From Variovorax sp. dw_308 (lineage in GTDB: Bacteria; Pseudomonadota; Gammaproteobacteria; Burkholderiales; Burkholderiaceae_C), in assembly GCF_019207085.1 (NCBI RefSeq), contig NZ_JAATOM010000007.1, forward strand, positions 186,001 to 250,000: a stretch of 64,000 bases of DNA. Reading direction: 5' to 3'. Positions 1 to 9,519 of the stretch are shown piece by piece; position 1 is the stretch's first letter, and each line of letters opens with the position of its first letter. The notes below the pieces were generated by a model that was not told the origin of the DNA, did not search any database, and saw only the letters and a list, made by a program, of their open reading frames with translations. The position numbers and the translations under genes were made by a program.

Positions 1-302
1 ATGGACACCATTTCCACCTCGGCGCCGGCCAGCTCGCGGTTGGCGCCGAGCACGTCGTAGCCACACTTGTCGGCGGTGAGGCGGGCCTCGGCCACGGTCG
101 CCGATTCGAGCAGCACGTCGTAGACGGTGAGTTCGAGCTGGCGCTTGTCGATACCCGAACCCATCGTGGCGTTGCCCTGTGGGTCGAGGTCGATCATGAG
201 CACGCGCTGGCCGACCTTGGCCAGTCCGGCCGCAAGATTGACCGTGGTGGTCGTCTTGCCGACGCCGCCTTTCTGGTTGGCGATGCAGAAGATGCGAGCC
301 AT
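1..302 (-). CDS. parA: ParA chromosome-partitioning ATPase (N-terminal part, cut by window edge)
   Basis: About 100 N-terminal residues of a ParA/Soj ATPase, running off the left edge. The start reads [18 protein letters not shown], which holds the deviant Walker A motif (KGGVGKTT) of the family, followed by the [12 protein letters not shown] stretch (Walker A' region). ParA proteins move ParB-parS complexes and so separate replicated origins. The gene follows mnmG, rsmG and a LysE-family gene on the same strand, the usual order near the origin in this group, and the parS sites lie in mnmG and rsmG. parB is expected just beyond the edge but is not visible. Confidence 0.95.
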   Translation of the reverse strand, partial: MARIFCIANQKGGVGKTTTTVNLAAGLAKVGQRVLMIDLDPQGNATMGSGIDKRQLELTVYDVLLESATVAEARLTADKCGYDVLGANRELAGAEVEMVS

Positions 303-456
303 CAGTGTTCTCTTCCCGGCTCAGTCGAGCCGTGTTGCGTGGGGTCGCGGGGGATCATGGATGCGGCGGTGATGCGCCGGCGCTTCTGGCGGCGCGGCAC
401 CGGGAATTCGGATGGACGGGTGCCGCAGGTCGCGCGCGGTTGAAGGTCATGCCGCA

Positions 457-1071
457 TCAACTGGAAGCGGCGAGCTTGACGCCAAAGCCGATCAGGAAGA
501 TGCCAGCCAGCTTTTGCAGCTTCGATGAAATGCGCGGATTGGCGCGCAGCCGTTCGGCGAAAAAGTGCGTCAACAAGACGGCGCCCAGCCCGTAGATGAA
601 GGTCAACACAGCGACCGTCGCCGCCATGACGCCGAAGGTCACAAGGCCCTGGTGCTTGACCGGGTCGATGAAGAGCGGAAAAAACGCCATGTAGAAAACG
701 ATCGCCTTGGGGTTCAACAGCGTGATGGTGAAGGCCTGGCTGAAGTACTGGCGGGGGCGGATGTTCAGGATCGGGGCGGCGCCGGGCTTGGCCAGCAGCA
801 TCTTGCCGCCGAGCCAGGCGAGGTAGATGGCGCCCAGCCATTGGACGCCGTGAAAGACTGCGGGGTATGCCGCCAGCAATGCAGCGATGCCAGCGACTGC
901 GGCCCACATGAGTGCCTGGTCGCCGGCGATCAGACCGAAAGTGGCGGACAGTCCGCCCCGGATGCCACCTTTGCTGGTGGACGTGATCAAGGCCAGATTC
1001 CCCGGTCCGGGGATGGCAAGAAACAGAATGATGGCCGCGACGAACGCGCCGTAATCAGCAATGCCGAACAT
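457..1071 (-). CDS. LysE/RhtB family exporter
   Basis: A 204-residue integral membrane protein starting MFGIADYGAFVAAIILFLAIPGPG in outline, with the P-G-P-G stretch near residue 20 that marks the LysE/RhtB/CadD family of amino-acid or homoserine-type exporters. Several hydrophobic segments cover most of the length, and the size suits the family (about 200-210 residues). I start at 1071 because the longer open frame adds 26 arginine-rich residues that do not look like the family. It lies between rsmG and parA on the same strand. Substrate cannot be told from sequence. Confidence 0.85.
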   Translation of the reverse strand: MFGIADYGAFVAAIILFLAIPGPGNLALITSTSKGGIRGGLSATFGLIAGDQALMWAAVAGIAALLAAYPAVFHGVQWLGAIYLAWLGGKMLLAKPGAAPILNIRPRQYFSQAFTITLLNPKAIVFYMAFFPLFIDPVKHQGLVTFGVMAATVAVLTFIYGLGAVLLTHFFAERLRANPRISSKLQKLAGIFLIGFGVKLAASS

Positions 1072-1171
1072 GGGGAAATCTGCTTGGGGGGGATGAAACC
1101 GTCGAGTGTACGCAAGGGCGGTGCCGGAGCGACTGCGCGCCCTCCCCATCGCAGGCGCTTACCGTCAAAAA

Positions 1172-1819
1172 TCAGTCAACAACTGTTGCTTTCTGACGCG
1201 CCCAGACGATGCAGCGCTCGGCATCCAAACTTGGCACGGTCAATTGTTCCACGTGAAACACGTCGACACCTGGAGGCAGAGCGGCCAGTTCATCGACCGG
1301 CACCTTGCCCTTCATGGCCATCCAGCGCGCGCCGGGCGCCAGCAGTTGGGCAGACCCGTTGAAGAAATCCGGTAGCGAGGCGAAAGCACGGGAACTGACG
1401 ATGTCGTACTGCCCTGCCAGGGACTCGACGCGCGCATGCACGCCGTGCAGATTGGGAAGCTTCAATTCGGCCGCAACCTGCTGGACAAACGCCGTCTTCT
1501 TCGCAACCGCGTCCAGGCAACTCACGTCGATGTCGTCTCGCAGGATGGCGATGACGGCACCTGGCAAGCCGGCGCCAGCGCCCACGTCGATCAACTTGCC
1601 GCCCGACGGCTGCTCCCGGCGGAGCGGTTCGACCACAGACATGCTGTCCAGCAAGTGGTGCGACAGCACCAGCGCCGGATCCCGCAAGGCAGTGAGGTTG
1701 TAGACCTTGTTCCACTTCAGGATCAGTGCGGCATACGCCAGCAACCGGTGCGCCTGGCGTTCGGTCAACGCCAGCCCCAACGCGGCGGCACCCGCGTGCA
1801 GTGCAGCGATCTGCGTCAT
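1172..1819 (-). CDS. rsmG: 16S rRNA (guanine527-N7)-methyltransferase RsmG
   Basis: A 215-residue RsmG (GidB). The SAM-binding motif I is visible as [12 protein letters not shown] near residues 96-107, with YNLTALRDP upstream, both typical of the family, which methylates G527 of 16S rRNA in the 530 loop. Its start codon overlaps the end of mnmG by 4 bases (ATGA type), so the two are translationally coupled. A near-perfect parS site lies inside its 3' part. Loss of this enzyme is known to give low-level streptomycin resistance in other bacteria. Confidence 0.96.
   Translation of the reverse strand: MTQIAALHAGAAALGLALTERQAHRLLAYAALILKWNKVYNLTALRDPALVLSHHLLDSMSVVEPLRREQPSGGKLIDVGAGAGLPGAVIAILRDDIDVSCLDAVAKKTAFVQQVAAELKLPNLHGVHARVESLAGQYDIVSSRAFASLPDFFNGSAQLLAPGARWMAMKGKVPVDELAALPPGVDVFHVEQLTVPSLDAERCIVWARQKATVVD
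1245..1260. promoter_or_regulatory. parS site (15/16 match) inside rsmG
   Basis: TGTTCCACGTGAAACA differs from the widely conserved parS palindrome TGTTTCACGTGAAACA at one base. ParB/Spo0J binds such sites, which cluster near oriC. It lies within the rsmG coding sequence, about 1 kb from parA. Confidence 0.85.
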
Positions 1820-3762
1820 TCCGCGATCTCGGCGGCGGCCGTCGTGAAGGCGCGATGGCCTCCCTTGCGCAGATGGATCATCAACAAGGAGATGGCCGCA
1901 GGCGTGATGCCGGAAATGCGCGAGGCGAGCCCCAAGGTCTCGGGCCGATGCTTGCCGAGGATCTGTCGCGCTTCGAAGCTTAGCGCGGTGACCTGGCTGT
2001 AGTCGAAGTCGGCGGGCATCTTCAGGTTCTCGAAATGCGCGGCGCGCTGCACTTCGTCGTGCTGGCGATTGATGTAGCCCGAATACTTTGCGGCGATCTC
2101 GATCTGTTCGATTTCAGTGGCGCGCAAGGTCGCGCCCTCCTCCGCCGCGTACTTGCCGCCGTCAAGCGACATCAGCGACTGGTAACTCACGTCCGGCCGA
2201 CGCAGCAGGTCGGCCAGGTTGTATTCATGGTCGATGGCCTTGCCGAGCACCCGCTCAGACTCCGTCGCCGGCAAGTTGCGCGGGTTCACCCAGATGGACT
2301 TGAGCCGCTCTGTTTCACGTGAAACAGCGTCGCGTTTCCGCGAAAACGCATCCCAGCGCGCGTCGTCCACCAGGCCCAACTTGCGCCCGTCTTCCGTCAA
2401 CCGCATGTCGGCGTTGTCTTCGCGAAGTTGCAACCGGAACTCGGCCCGACTCGTGAACATGCGATAGGGCTCGGTCACGCCCTTGGTGATGAGGTCATCG
2501 ACCAGGACGCCCAAATAGGCCTGATCCCGACGCGGCATCCAGGACTCTTCGCCCCTGCATTGCAGTGCCGCATTGATGCCGGCGAACAATCCCTGCGCTG
2601 CCGCTTCCTCGTACCCGGTCGTGCCGTTGATCTGCCCGGCAAAAAACAGGCCCTGGATTGCCCGTGTCTCAAAACTCGACTTGAGCGCACGCGGATCGAA
2701 GTAGTCGTACTCGATCGCATAACCGGGCCGCAGGATGTGCGCGTTCTCCAGCCCGGCCATCGAGCGCACCAGCTTGTATTGCACGTCGAAGGGCAGGCTC
2801 GTGGAAATCCCGTTCGGGTAGTACTCGTTGGTCGTGAGCCCTTCCGGCTCCAGGAAGATCTGGTGGCTTTCCTTGTCCGCAAAGCGATTGATCTTGTCTT
2901 CCACGCTCGGGCAATAGCGCGGCCCGACACCGTCGATCTTGCCGGTGAACATCGGGCTGCGATCGAAGCCGGACCGGATGATCTCGTGGGTGCGCTCGTT
3001 GGTGTGGGTGATCCAGCACGGCATCTGCTGCGGATGCATGTCGATGCCGCCCATGAAGCTGAACACCGGCAGCGCCGTGGTCGTGCCGCCGGGCACGCCG
3101 TCCCCGGGCTGCTCCGTGCACCTGGAGAAGTCGATGGTGCGGCCGTCGAGGCGCGGCGGCGTGCCGGTCTTGAGGCGGCCTTGCGGCAGCTTCAGTTCCT
3201 TGAGCCGTGCCGACAGGCTGATCGCTGGCGGATCGCCCGCGCGGCCGGCCTGATAGTTGTCGAGGCCGACGTGGATGCGGCCATCCAGGAAGGTGCCAGC
3301 CGTCAGCACAACAGTCCTCCCGCGGAAAGCGATGCCGACTTGCGTGACGGCGCCGACCACGCGGTCGCCCTCCACCATCAGGTCATCGACCGCCTGCTGG
3401 AACAGCGAAAGGTTCGGCTGGTTCTCCAGCCGGCGGCGAATCGCGGCCTTGTACAGGATACGGTCGGCCTGCGCGCGGGTCGCCCGCACGGCCGGCCCCT
3501 TGCTCGAATTGAGAATGCGGAACTGGATTCCGGATTCGTCCGTGGCGATTGCCATCGCCCCCCCGAGCGCATCGACCTCCTTGACGAGGTGGCCCTTGCC
3601 GATGCCGCCGATCGACGGGTTGCAGCTCATCTGCCCCAGCGTCTCGATGTTGTGGCTCAACAGCAGCGTCTTCGCGCCCATGCGCGCCGCGGCCAGGGCG
3701 GCCTCGGTGCCGGCATGGCCGCCGCCAACGACGATCACGTCGAATTCTTCAGGGTAGAGCAT
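1816..3762 (-). CDS. mnmG: tRNA uridine-5-carboxymethylaminomethyl modification enzyme MnmG (GidA)
   Basis: 648 residues, normal for MnmG. The N-terminus carries the FAD-binding dinucleotide fold ([18 protein letters not shown]), then the family signature [22 protein letters not shown] and later [21 protein letters not shown]. With MnmE it makes the cmnm5 modification at the wobble uridine of several tRNAs. I start at 3762 (MLYPEEFDV); an upstream start would add ten unlikely residues. It is first in the leftward mnmG-rsmG-LysE-parA run. A perfect parS site lies inside the gene. Confidence 0.97.
   Translation of the reverse strand: MLYPEEFDVIVVGGGHAGTEAALAAARMGAKTLLLSHNIETLGQMSCNPSIGGIGKGHLVKEVDALGGAMAIATDESGIQFRILNSSKGPAVRATRAQADRILYKAAIRRRLENQPNLSLFQQAVDDLMVEGDRVVGAVTQVGIAFRGRTVVLTAGTFLDGRIHVGLDNYQAGRAGDPPAISLSARLKELKLPQGRLKTGTPPRLDGRTIDFSRCTEQPGDGVPGGTTTALPVFSFMGGIDMHPQQMPCWITHTNERTHEIIRSGFDRSPMFTGKIDGVGPRYCPSVEDKINRFADKESHQIFLEPEGLTTNEYYPNGISTSLPFDVQYKLVRSMAGLENAHILRPGYAIEYDYFDPRALKSSFETRAIQGLFFAGQINGTTGYEEAAAQGLFAGINAALQCRGEESWMPRRDQAYLGVLVDDLITKGVTEPYRMFTSRAEFRLQLREDNADMRLTEDGRKLGLVDDARWDAFSRKRDAVSRETERLKSIWVNPRNLPATESERVLGKAIDHEYNLADLLRRPDVSYQSLMSLDGGKYAAEEGATLRATEIEQIEIAAKYSGYINRQHDEVQRAAHFENLKMPADFDYSQVTALSFEARQILGKHRPETLGLASRISGITPAAISLLMIHLRKGGHRAFTTAAAEIAE
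2311..2326. promoter_or_regulatory. parS site (perfect palindrome) inside mnmG
   Basis: TGTTTCACGTGAAACA is the exact 16-base parS consensus, placed within the mnmG reading frame about 1.05 kb from the second site in rsmG. It should nucleate ParB binding near the origin. Confidence 0.93.
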
Positions 3763-4137
3763 GGGAGCAAGCGCACAGCAGGTACGCGGCAAAAGGGGGC
3801 ACCAATTTTAGTCGGGCACCCACTCTCATGCCTGCGGCGTGGTCAAGCGCGCCCGGCGCGACTACCGCGAATGAAAAGCGCCGGAACGCCTGTCAATCAA
3901 CTACAAATTGCTATCATTTTCATAGCGCCAAGCGACACTCGCTCGAAGGCGCCACCGGGCCGAACCGATGGGTGTCGTTGGTCCCGCCGAGGCGCCTTTC
4001 CCCTGCTGCGCCCGTACGGCGGAACGTTGCATCCGCGCAAGGCACCCGCAACCATCCGCATCCACGCCGTGCCTTTGCAAGCAACGCACTCCAGCCGTCG
4101 ACACACACGCGCAAGGCGTTGCCACCGTGCGCAGCCC
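3763..4137. other. Intergenic region between mnmG and the transglutaminase-like gene
   Basis: 375 bases with no supported gene. Short open frames here lack a convincing start or family match. Around 3904-3932 there is a small inverted repeat (GCTAT...ATAGC around CATTTTC) in a locally AT-rich patch. It resembles short AT-rich interspersed sequences I recall from other Comamonadaceae genomes, but I cannot confirm that. It may contain the mnmG promoter. Confidence 0.4.
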
Positions 4138-5061
4138 TCAGCCCGCCGCCTCCAGCGAGTGCGCAGCGTTCTCGCCGCCATCGTCATCGCCTCGCGGCTT
4201 CACCGCCACCGGCTTCTCGATGCCCACCAGTTCGCCCGTCGGCGCCGGCTCACGCAGCGGCGGCGCGGTCTCATCCTGGTACTCGCGCACGATGATGGTC
4301 TTCTCCGTCATGCCCACCGGGCCGAAGATGGTGCAGAAGGCCACGTCCTTTGCATCTCGCCCGGTGCCTACGCGAACGACTCGATCCACAGGCGCCATCC
4401 GGGTCGCATCGAAGAGCACCCAGCGCCCGCCCAGCCACGCTTCGAACACGGCGTGGAAATCTTGCGGCGGCTCGTCGAAAAAGACATAGCCGACCACCAG
4501 CCGCGCCGGGATATTGAGCGCCCGGCACAAGGTGATGCCCAGGTGCGCGAAGTCGCGGCACACCCCGGCGCGCTGCACGAACACTTCCTGCGCCGTGGTG
4601 GTCGAGGTGCTGCTGCCCGGTTCGTAGGTGATGCTCTCGTGGATCCAGTCCACCACCGCCTGCACGCGGCCGATGCCCGGCGGCAAGTGCCCGAACAGTT
4701 GCTGCGCCGCGCGCGACATCAGGTCCGATTCGCAATAGCGCGTCGGCATGAGGTAGTGCAGGATCGAGTCGGGCACTTCGTTCACCGGCACCTCGGCCAG
4801 TTCGGCCGGCAATATCAGCGGCGAGCGTTGCACGACGGCGCGATAGCGGATCTTCAGCGGCCCCGGCTCCACGTCGAAGCGGATAAATCGGTTGCCGCTG
4901 CCTTCGTCGCAGAACGCATTCAATTCAAGGGGCGGCTCGACCACCAACTCCTCGCTCAGCACCGATTGGCCGCCGCATCGTGCGGCCTCGATGTTGAGCA
5001 GCATGTGGGAAGGCCCGGTCACCTCATAGGCCAGCACGGTTTCGATGTTCGAGTAGTGCAT
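4138..5061 (-). CDS. Transglutaminase-like cysteine protease family protein
   Basis: 307 residues. The transglutaminase-like core is visible: Cys in GVCRDFAHLG (near residue 168), His in DFHAVFEAWLGG (near 202) and Asp in LFDATRM (near 218), the expected Cys-His-Asp order. The N-terminal 120 residues match the bacterial N-terminal region that often precedes this fold. Such proteins act as peptidases or ligases; the substrate is unknown. Its start abuts the stop of the UPF0391 gene upstream, suggesting co-transcription. Confidence 0.85.
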   Translation of the reverse strand: MHYSNIETVLAYEVTGPSHMLLNIEAARCGGQSVLSEELVVEPPLELNAFCDEGSGNRFIRFDVEPGPLKIRYRAVVQRSPLILPAELAEVPVNEVPDSILHYLMPTRYCESDLMSRAAQQLFGHLPPGIGRVQAVVDWIHESITYEPGSSTSTTTAQEVFVQRAGVCRDFAHLGITLCRALNIPARLVVGYVFFDEPPQDFHAVFEAWLGGRWVLFDATRMAPVDRVVRVGTGRDAKDVAFCTIFGPVGMTEKTIIVREYQDETAPPLREPAPTGELVGIEKPVAVKPRGDDDGGENAAHSLEAAG

Positions 5062-5247
5062 TCAGTGCAGCGCTTTCCTGGCCGCGCCGACACCCAGTGC
5101 GGCAAGCACCAGAAACACCACCGCGAGGATGAGGAAGAGGCCGAACAGCACCTTGGCAATGCCGGCCGCGCCGGCCGCGACACCGGTAAACCCAAGCGCC
5201 CCGGCGAGGAGCGAAATGATCGCGAAAACAATGGCGTACTTGAGCAT
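5062..5247 (-). CDS. UPF0391 (DUF1328) small membrane protein
   Basis: A 61-residue protein beginning [20 protein letters not shown], with two hydrophobic segments and a glycine/alanine-rich middle, as in the UPF0391 (YtjA-like) family. I chose the start at 5247 because AGGAG precedes it at good spacing; the longer open frame adds 34 residues without family likeness. It lies directly upstream of the transglutaminase-like gene on the same strand. Function is unknown; homologues are often stress-induced. Confidence 0.88.
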   Translation of the reverse strand: MLKYAIVFAIISLLAGALGFTGVAAGAAGIAKVLFGLFLILAVVFLVLAALGVGAARKALH

Positions 5248-5424
5248 GACCCATCTCCTGTTGGCGGCACAACGTCCGCGGTGAATGCAAGCGTAGGTTT
5301 GCTGGCGCTTACCCCCGGACAGCCGCGCCCTCGAAGCCCCGTAGGACAAGCCCGTGCGGCAAACCCGCTAGGATTGCCCTCGCTTTCCCTCCCCGTGTCC
5401 CAACCCGAAATCAGGAGCATTCCA

Positions 5425-6033
5425 ATGAAGCTGTACTACTCGCCCGGCGCTTGTTCGCTCTCCCCCCACATCGCGCTGCACGAGGCCGGCATCGCCTTCG
5501 AGCCGGTGCTGGCCAGCACCAAGAGCCACAAGCTGCAGGACGGCACCGACTACTACGGCATCAACCCGCTTGGTTACGTGCCGATGCTGGAACTCGACGA
5601 CGGCACGCGCCTGCGCGAAGGCCCCGCCATCGTCCAGTACATCGCCGACCAGGCGCCTGCCAAGAATCTTGCGCCGGCCGCCGGCACCCTGGGCCGCTAC
5701 CGCCTGCAGGAATGGCTGACCTTCATCGGCACCGAGATCCACAAGACCTTCAGCCCGCTGTTCAACCCGGCCACGCCCGAGGAATACAAGGTCATCTCCA
5801 AGGACAAGCTCAAGAGCCGCTACACCTGGCTCGACGGCCAGCTCGCCGGCAAGCAGTACCTGATGGGCGATCAGTTCAGCGTGGCCGACGGCTACCTGTT
5901 CACCGTCACCAACTGGACCAAGCCGACTGGCGTCGACATCAGCGGCTTTCCAAACTTGGCAGCATGGCACGCACGCGTCGGCGCCCGCCCGGCGGTGCAG
6001 GAGGCGATGAAGGCCGAAGGCCTGCTCAAGTAA
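5425..6033 (+). CDS. gstA: Beta-class glutathione S-transferase
   Basis: 202 residues, starting MKLYYSPGACSLSPHIALHE. The cysteine at position 10 in the SPGACS motif is the hallmark of beta-class GSTs, with NPLGYVPML and the EGPAIVQYIAD glutathione-site region following, then an all-helical C-terminal domain. It should conjugate glutathione to electrophiles in the cytoplasm. An AGGAG site lies about 8 bases before the start. The gene stands alone between leftward genes. Confidence 0.93.
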   Translation: MKLYYSPGACSLSPHIALHEAGIAFEPVLASTKSHKLQDGTDYYGINPLGYVPMLELDDGTRLREGPAIVQYIADQAPAKNLAPAAGTLGRYRLQEWLTFIGTEIHKTFSPLFNPATPEEYKVISKDKLKSRYTWLDGQLAGKQYLMGDQFSVADGYLFTVTNWTKPTGVDISGFPNLAAWHARVGARPAVQEAMKAEGLLK

Positions 6034-6063
6034 GCGCACCTCCAGGCTGCGCGGGCGCCCGTA

Positions 6064-7308
6064 TCAATGATGAAGCGCGCGCTGGCGCGATGCCAGCGCC
6101 GCACCGAGCCACAGCGTTCCAGCGGACACGACCAGCCCACGCGCCAGGCCGCCAGCGCCGTCGGAGATCCATCCGGTGACCGTCGGCCCCACGATCTGGC
6201 CCAGCGCGAAGGCGATCGTGAACGCGCTGATGCCGCGCGCCCAATCGGCCTGAGGCAGGTTGTGCCGCACCAGCGCGGTGGTCGACGCCACCACCGACAG
6301 GAACACCGCACCGAACATCACCCCCGACACCAGCGCCACCGGCAAGGACGGGCTCAGCACCGGCAGCAGGGTCGCCACGCCCAGCAGCATGTTCAGCAGC
6401 GCTTGCGGTTGACCACCCCGGAAGCGGTCGAGCAAGCCCGCCCACAGCCGCGACGACGCCACGCACGCCAGCCCCAGCAGCGAATAGAACAGCGTGACGA
6501 AGCCCGCGCTCGCGCCCTGCTCCCGCAACAGGGCAATGATGAAGGTCATGTAGCCGATGTAGCCCGCGCCAAACAGCGTGTAGCCGCCCAGCGCCCAGGC
6601 GAATCGATGCAGGGGCACGAATTGCGCCACCGCCTGCGGCCCGGAGCCGGCCGCCGCGGCGACGGGCACGCCCAGGCCCTGCCCCGCCATCGCATGCACC
6701 GCCCATGCGAGCAACGCCGTGCCCAAAGCACTCGCCAGCGCCAGCGCCCACCAGGCCCATGCCCAGCCGTGCGCGACGCCCGCCGCAGCCTGCAACACGG
6801 CCGGCACGACCAGGGCCGACAGCAGGATGCCGAAGCCCGTGCCGCCGTAGTAGAGCCCCAGCAGGAAGCTGCTGCGCGAGGGCTGCGCCGCGCCCAGCCG
6901 CGCGGCAAGCAAGCCACCCGCCACGAACACCCAGGCGCTCGCGAGGCCCGCCAGCAAACGCTGCGACAACAAGGCCGGCGCCGAAGTCACGAAGCCGCTG
7001 CCCGTCATGAACAGCGTCGCCAACAGGGCGCCCGCGATCAGCACCTGCATCGCGCCATGACGCCGCATCAGCGCCGGCGTCACCAACGCACCGACCAGGT
7101 AGCCGACCGCATTGGCCGTGTTCATGCCGCCCGCCAGCGCATAGCTCCAGCCGAGATCGGCGCGCATCGGCGGCAGCAGCAAGCCGTAGGAAAAACGCGC
7201 AAGGCCCAGCGACACCGCCGCGCCCATCGACAATGCGAGCGCAACCCACAGCGCACGTTCAGGCGTCAACGCAGGTGCTGCGGAAAATGTGGGGGCGGAT
7301 TTCGTCAT
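6064..7308 (-). CDS. YbfB/YjiJ family MFS transporter
   Basis: About 414 residues with twelve probable membrane segments. The start of the first segment reads SLGLARFSYGLLLPPMRADLGWSY, close to the YbfB/YjiJ branch of the major facilitator superfamily. The export substrate is unknown. I place the start at 7308 (MTKSAP), with 7341 as an alternative 11 residues longer; neither has a clear ribosome site at good spacing. It is divergent from the OYE-family gene, and the region between them may hold both promoters. Confidence 0.85.
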   Translation of the reverse strand: MTKSAPTFSAAPALTPERALWVALALSMGAAVSLGLARFSYGLLLPPMRADLGWSYALAGGMNTANAVGYLVGALVTPALMRRHGAMQVLIAGALLATLFMTGSGFVTSAPALLSQRLLAGLASAWVFVAGGLLAARLGAAQPSRSSFLLGLYYGGTGFGILLSALVVPAVLQAAAGVAHGWAWAWWALALASALGTALLAWAVHAMAGQGLGVPVAAAAGSGPQAVAQFVPLHRFAWALGGYTLFGAGYIGYMTFIIALLREQGASAGFVTLFYSLLGLACVASSRLWAGLLDRFRGGQPQALLNMLLGVATLLPVLSPSLPVALVSGVMFGAVFLSVVASTTALVRHNLPQADWARGISAFTIAFALGQIVGPTVTGWISDGAGGLARGLVVSAGTLWLGAALASRQRALHH

Positions 7309-7458
7309 CGGGGCGGGCGGCCCATTCTGAGGCAAGGCCATGCGCGCGCGCACTTGCTCCTTTTCCCTAGCACCAAACTCGACAACCCCACCACAGCACG
7401 GTTGACCGCGCCGCCGTACGCTGGCGCGCCTCACTGCAACCTGGGAACCCACACAACA

Positions 7459-8562
7459 ATGACCACGCTTTTCGACCCCGTCCAGGCCGGCGACCTGCAA
7501 CTCGCCAACCGCATCGTCATGGCGCCGCTCACGCGCAACCGCTCGCCCAACGCCGTGCCGCGCGACATCACCGCCACCTACTACGAGCAGCGCGCCAGCG
7601 CCGGCCTGCTCATCACCGAAGCCACCGCCATCAGCCACCAGGGGCAGGGTTATGCCGACGTGCCGGGCCTCTACGGCACCGAGCAACTCGATGCGTGGAA
7701 GCGCGTGACCGATGCAGTGCATGCCAAGGGCGGCAAGATCGTGGTGCAGCTGTGGCACGTCGGCCGCGTCTCGCACACCGAGCTGCAACCCGACGGCGGC
7801 AAGCCCGTCGCACCCTCGGCGATCACGGCCAGGACCAAGACCGTGCTCATCAAGGACGACGTGCCCACCTTCGTCGAGACCTCCGAGCCGCGCGCGCTCA
7901 AGGCCGAGGAACTGCCCGGCATCGTGCACACCTACGCGGCCGCCGCGCGCAACGCCGTTGAAACCGCGGGCTTCGACGGCGTCGAGATCCACGGCGCGAA
8001 CGGCTACCTGCTCGACCAGTTCCTCAAGACCGGCAGCAACCAGCGCACCGACGACTACGGCGGCAGCATCGAGAACCGCGCCCGCCTGCTGCTCGAAGTC
8101 ACGCGCGCCATCGTCGACGCGGTCGGCGGCGGCAAGGTCGGCATCCGCCTCTCGCCCGTCACGCCCGCCAATGACGTGCGTGACGCCGACCCGCAGCCGC
8201 TGTTCGACTACGTGGTGAAGCAACTCGCGCCGCTCGGCCTGGCCTACATCCACGTCATCGAAGGCGCGACCGGTGGCCCGCGCGAAATCGAGGACCGCCC
8301 GTTCGACTACGAAGCATTGAAGGCCGCCTACCGCGCGGCCGGCGGCAAGGGCGCCTGGATGGTCAACAACGGCTACGACAAGCCGATGGCCGAGACGGCG
8401 GTGAAGGAAGGCGACGACCTCGTCGCCTTCGGCAAGCCCTTCATCTCCAACCCCGACCTGGTCCGCCGCCTGCGCGAGAACGCGCCGCTGAACGAACTGG
8501 ACAAGGCGACGATGTACGGCGGCGGCGCCAAGGGCTACATCGACTATCCGGCACTGGCTTGA
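7459..8562 (+). CDS. nemA: Old yellow enzyme family alkene reductase (NemA-like)
   Basis: 367 residues forming one FMN-binding TIM barrel. Visible landmarks are MAPLTRNRS near the start, QLWHVGRVSH, the substrate-binding EIHGANGYLLDQFL (His and Asn that bind the activated carbonyl) and RTDDYGGSIENRAR. These match NemA/XenB-type enzymes that reduce activated alkenes, nitro compounds and similar electrophiles with NAD(P)H. A terminator hairpin follows. It is divergent from an MFS exporter, which might share a detoxification role (inference). Confidence 0.92.
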   Translation: MTTLFDPVQAGDLQLANRIVMAPLTRNRSPNAVPRDITATYYEQRASAGLLITEATAISHQGQGYADVPGLYGTEQLDAWKRVTDAVHAKGGKIVVQLWHVGRVSHTELQPDGGKPVAPSAITARTKTVLIKDDVPTFVETSEPRALKAEELPGIVHTYAAAARNAVETAGFDGVEIHGANGYLLDQFLKTGSNQRTDDYGGSIENRARLLLEVTRAIVDAVGGGKVGIRLSPVTPANDVRDADPQPLFDYVVKQLAPLGLAYIHVIEGATGGPREIEDRPFDYEALKAAYRAAGGKGAWMVNNGYDKPMAETAVKEGDDLVAFGKPFISNPDLVRRLRENAPLNELDKATMYGGGAKGYIDYPALA

Positions 8563-8607
8563 TGGCCTGATACGTTATCGGCGCGGGCCTCGTGCGCGCG
8601 ACGAACG

Positions 8608-8640
8608 AAGGCGCTGTCCGTGGATGGCGCCTTTTCTTTT
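8608..8640 (+). terminator. Rho-independent terminator after the OYE-family gene
   Basis: AAGGCGC at 8608-8614 pairs with GCGCCTT at 8627-8633 across a 12-base loop, followed by TTCTTTT. It sits 45 bases past the stop codon at 8562. Confidence 0.75.
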
Positions 8641-8679
8641 GGTGGCTACGATCGTGCAAGCCGATCCAGCCTCACCACC

Positions 8680-9084
8680 ATGACCCCACCGCTGCACACC
8701 ATCATCCTCTACGCCAGGGACATGCAAAGAAGCGCCGGGTTCTATCGCAGGTTCTTCGGCTTCACGACCACCGAGGAAGTGGTCGAAGGCCTGATCGAAC
8801 TCAGCGCGCCGGGCCAGGGCGCCAGCATCCTCATCCACCAGGCGGCCAGGAGCGTCAAGCTCGGCCAGGCCGGCGTGAAGCTCATGTTCAGCGTGGAGGA
8901 TGTCGAGGGGTTCAAGCAACGCTGCGTCGACCTCGGACTCGACTTCGGCGCGACACACCAGGCCAACGGCTACGCGTTCGCCAATGCGAAAGACCCCGAC
9001 AACAACACCGTCGCGATCTCGAGCCGCGCATTTCGCGCGCAGGCCGGATCGGCCGGCTTGCCCGAAGCGTCAGAGAAGGTGTGA
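8680..9084 (+). CDS. Glyoxalase/bleomycin-resistance (VOC) family protein
   Basis: 134 residues from MTPPLHTIILYARDMQRSAGFYRRFFGF, a clear VOC-fold opening, with AFANAKDPDNNTVAI near the end in place of the usual DPDGN motif. VOC proteins bind a metal and act as isomerases, dioxygenases or resistance proteins; the role here is unknown. I start at 8680; an upstream frame would run through the terminator region. The last residues, EKV and the stop, lie inside the outer end of the hairpin-ended repeat that follows. Confidence 0.82.
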   Translation: MTPPLHTIILYARDMQRSAGFYRRFFGFTTTEEVVEGLIELSAPGQGASILIHQAARSVKLGQAGVKLMFSVEDVEGFKQRCVDLGLDFGATHQANGYAFANAKDPDNNTVAISSRAFRAQAGSAGLPEASEKV

Positions 9085-9187
9085 AGATTTCGTAGCGAGG
9101 GCATCGGGGTCGGGTTGAGGACCGGAAACGCACTCTCGTGCGGTGAGGACCGCAGACCCGAGATCGGTGGCCGCAGTAGAAATTCAC
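9073..9187. repeat. Interspersed hairpin-ended repeat, copy 1 (long form)
   Basis: Starts with GAGAAGGTGTGAAGATTTC then GTAGCGAG, and ends with CGAGATCGGTGGCCGCAGTAG followed by AAATTCAC. The ends are imperfect inverted repeats. The same end sequences recur at 43925-44094 and 46039-46100 with different internal lengths. It lies between two convergent genes and provides the stop codon region of the upstream one. Confidence 0.8.
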
Positions 9188-9191
9188 CCCT

Positions 9192-9479
9192 TCATCGCGG
9201 CAGCCGCTCCAGCGAAAGCTCCTGGCAGCTGCATGACGCCGGCACCGCGCAGGTCGCCACCGCGCTCCCGGCAGCCACCGCGCTCGTCCCGCCAATGCAC
9301 AACGCCTGCTTCTGCGCCGGGCACGCCGTCGCGCAACTGGCGCACGCGCCCTCGGCGGGCGCGGAGCAGCGCGGGCCCTGCAACTCGGTCTTCAGCAGCA
9401 CGATGTCCGAGGACGTCGTGGTCGAGGTGCATCCGCACAGCAGGGCTGCGGCGAACACTGAAAGCAGAAGCAGTTTCAT
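9192..9479 (-). CDS. Small cysteine-rich lipoprotein, function unknown
   Basis: 95 residues starting MKLLLLSVFAAALLCGCTST. A hydrophobic signal ends in a lipobox (L-L-C-G-C), so the cysteine near residue 17 is the likely lipidation site. The mature part contains many further cysteines (for example PRCSAPAEGACASCATACPAQ), suggesting disulfides or a metal site. An alternative start two residues upstream (9485) exists. The stop falls just outside the repeat at 9073-9187. It follows the MscS-family gene on the same strand. I do not recognise a family. Confidence 0.7.
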   Translation of the reverse strand: MKLLLLSVFAAALLCGCTSTTTSSDIVLLKTELQGPRCSAPAEGACASCATACPAQKQALCIGGTSAVAAGSAVATCAVPASCSCQELSLERLPR

Positions 9480-9519
9480 TGGCATGCCCTCTTCTCTTGA
9501 TTCGCCTTGCGGCCGCCCC

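Noticed and set aside
2428..6033. Open frame of 1201 codons on the plus strand
   Set aside because: It runs antisense to mnmG, the transglutaminase-like gene and the UPF0391 gene; only its last 202 codons (the GST) are real. High GC content gives many such frames.
6067..7458. N-terminal extension of the OYE-family gene
   Set aside because: The extension is antisense to the MFS gene and is Gln/Arg/His-rich; the reductase clearly starts at MTTLFDPVQ.
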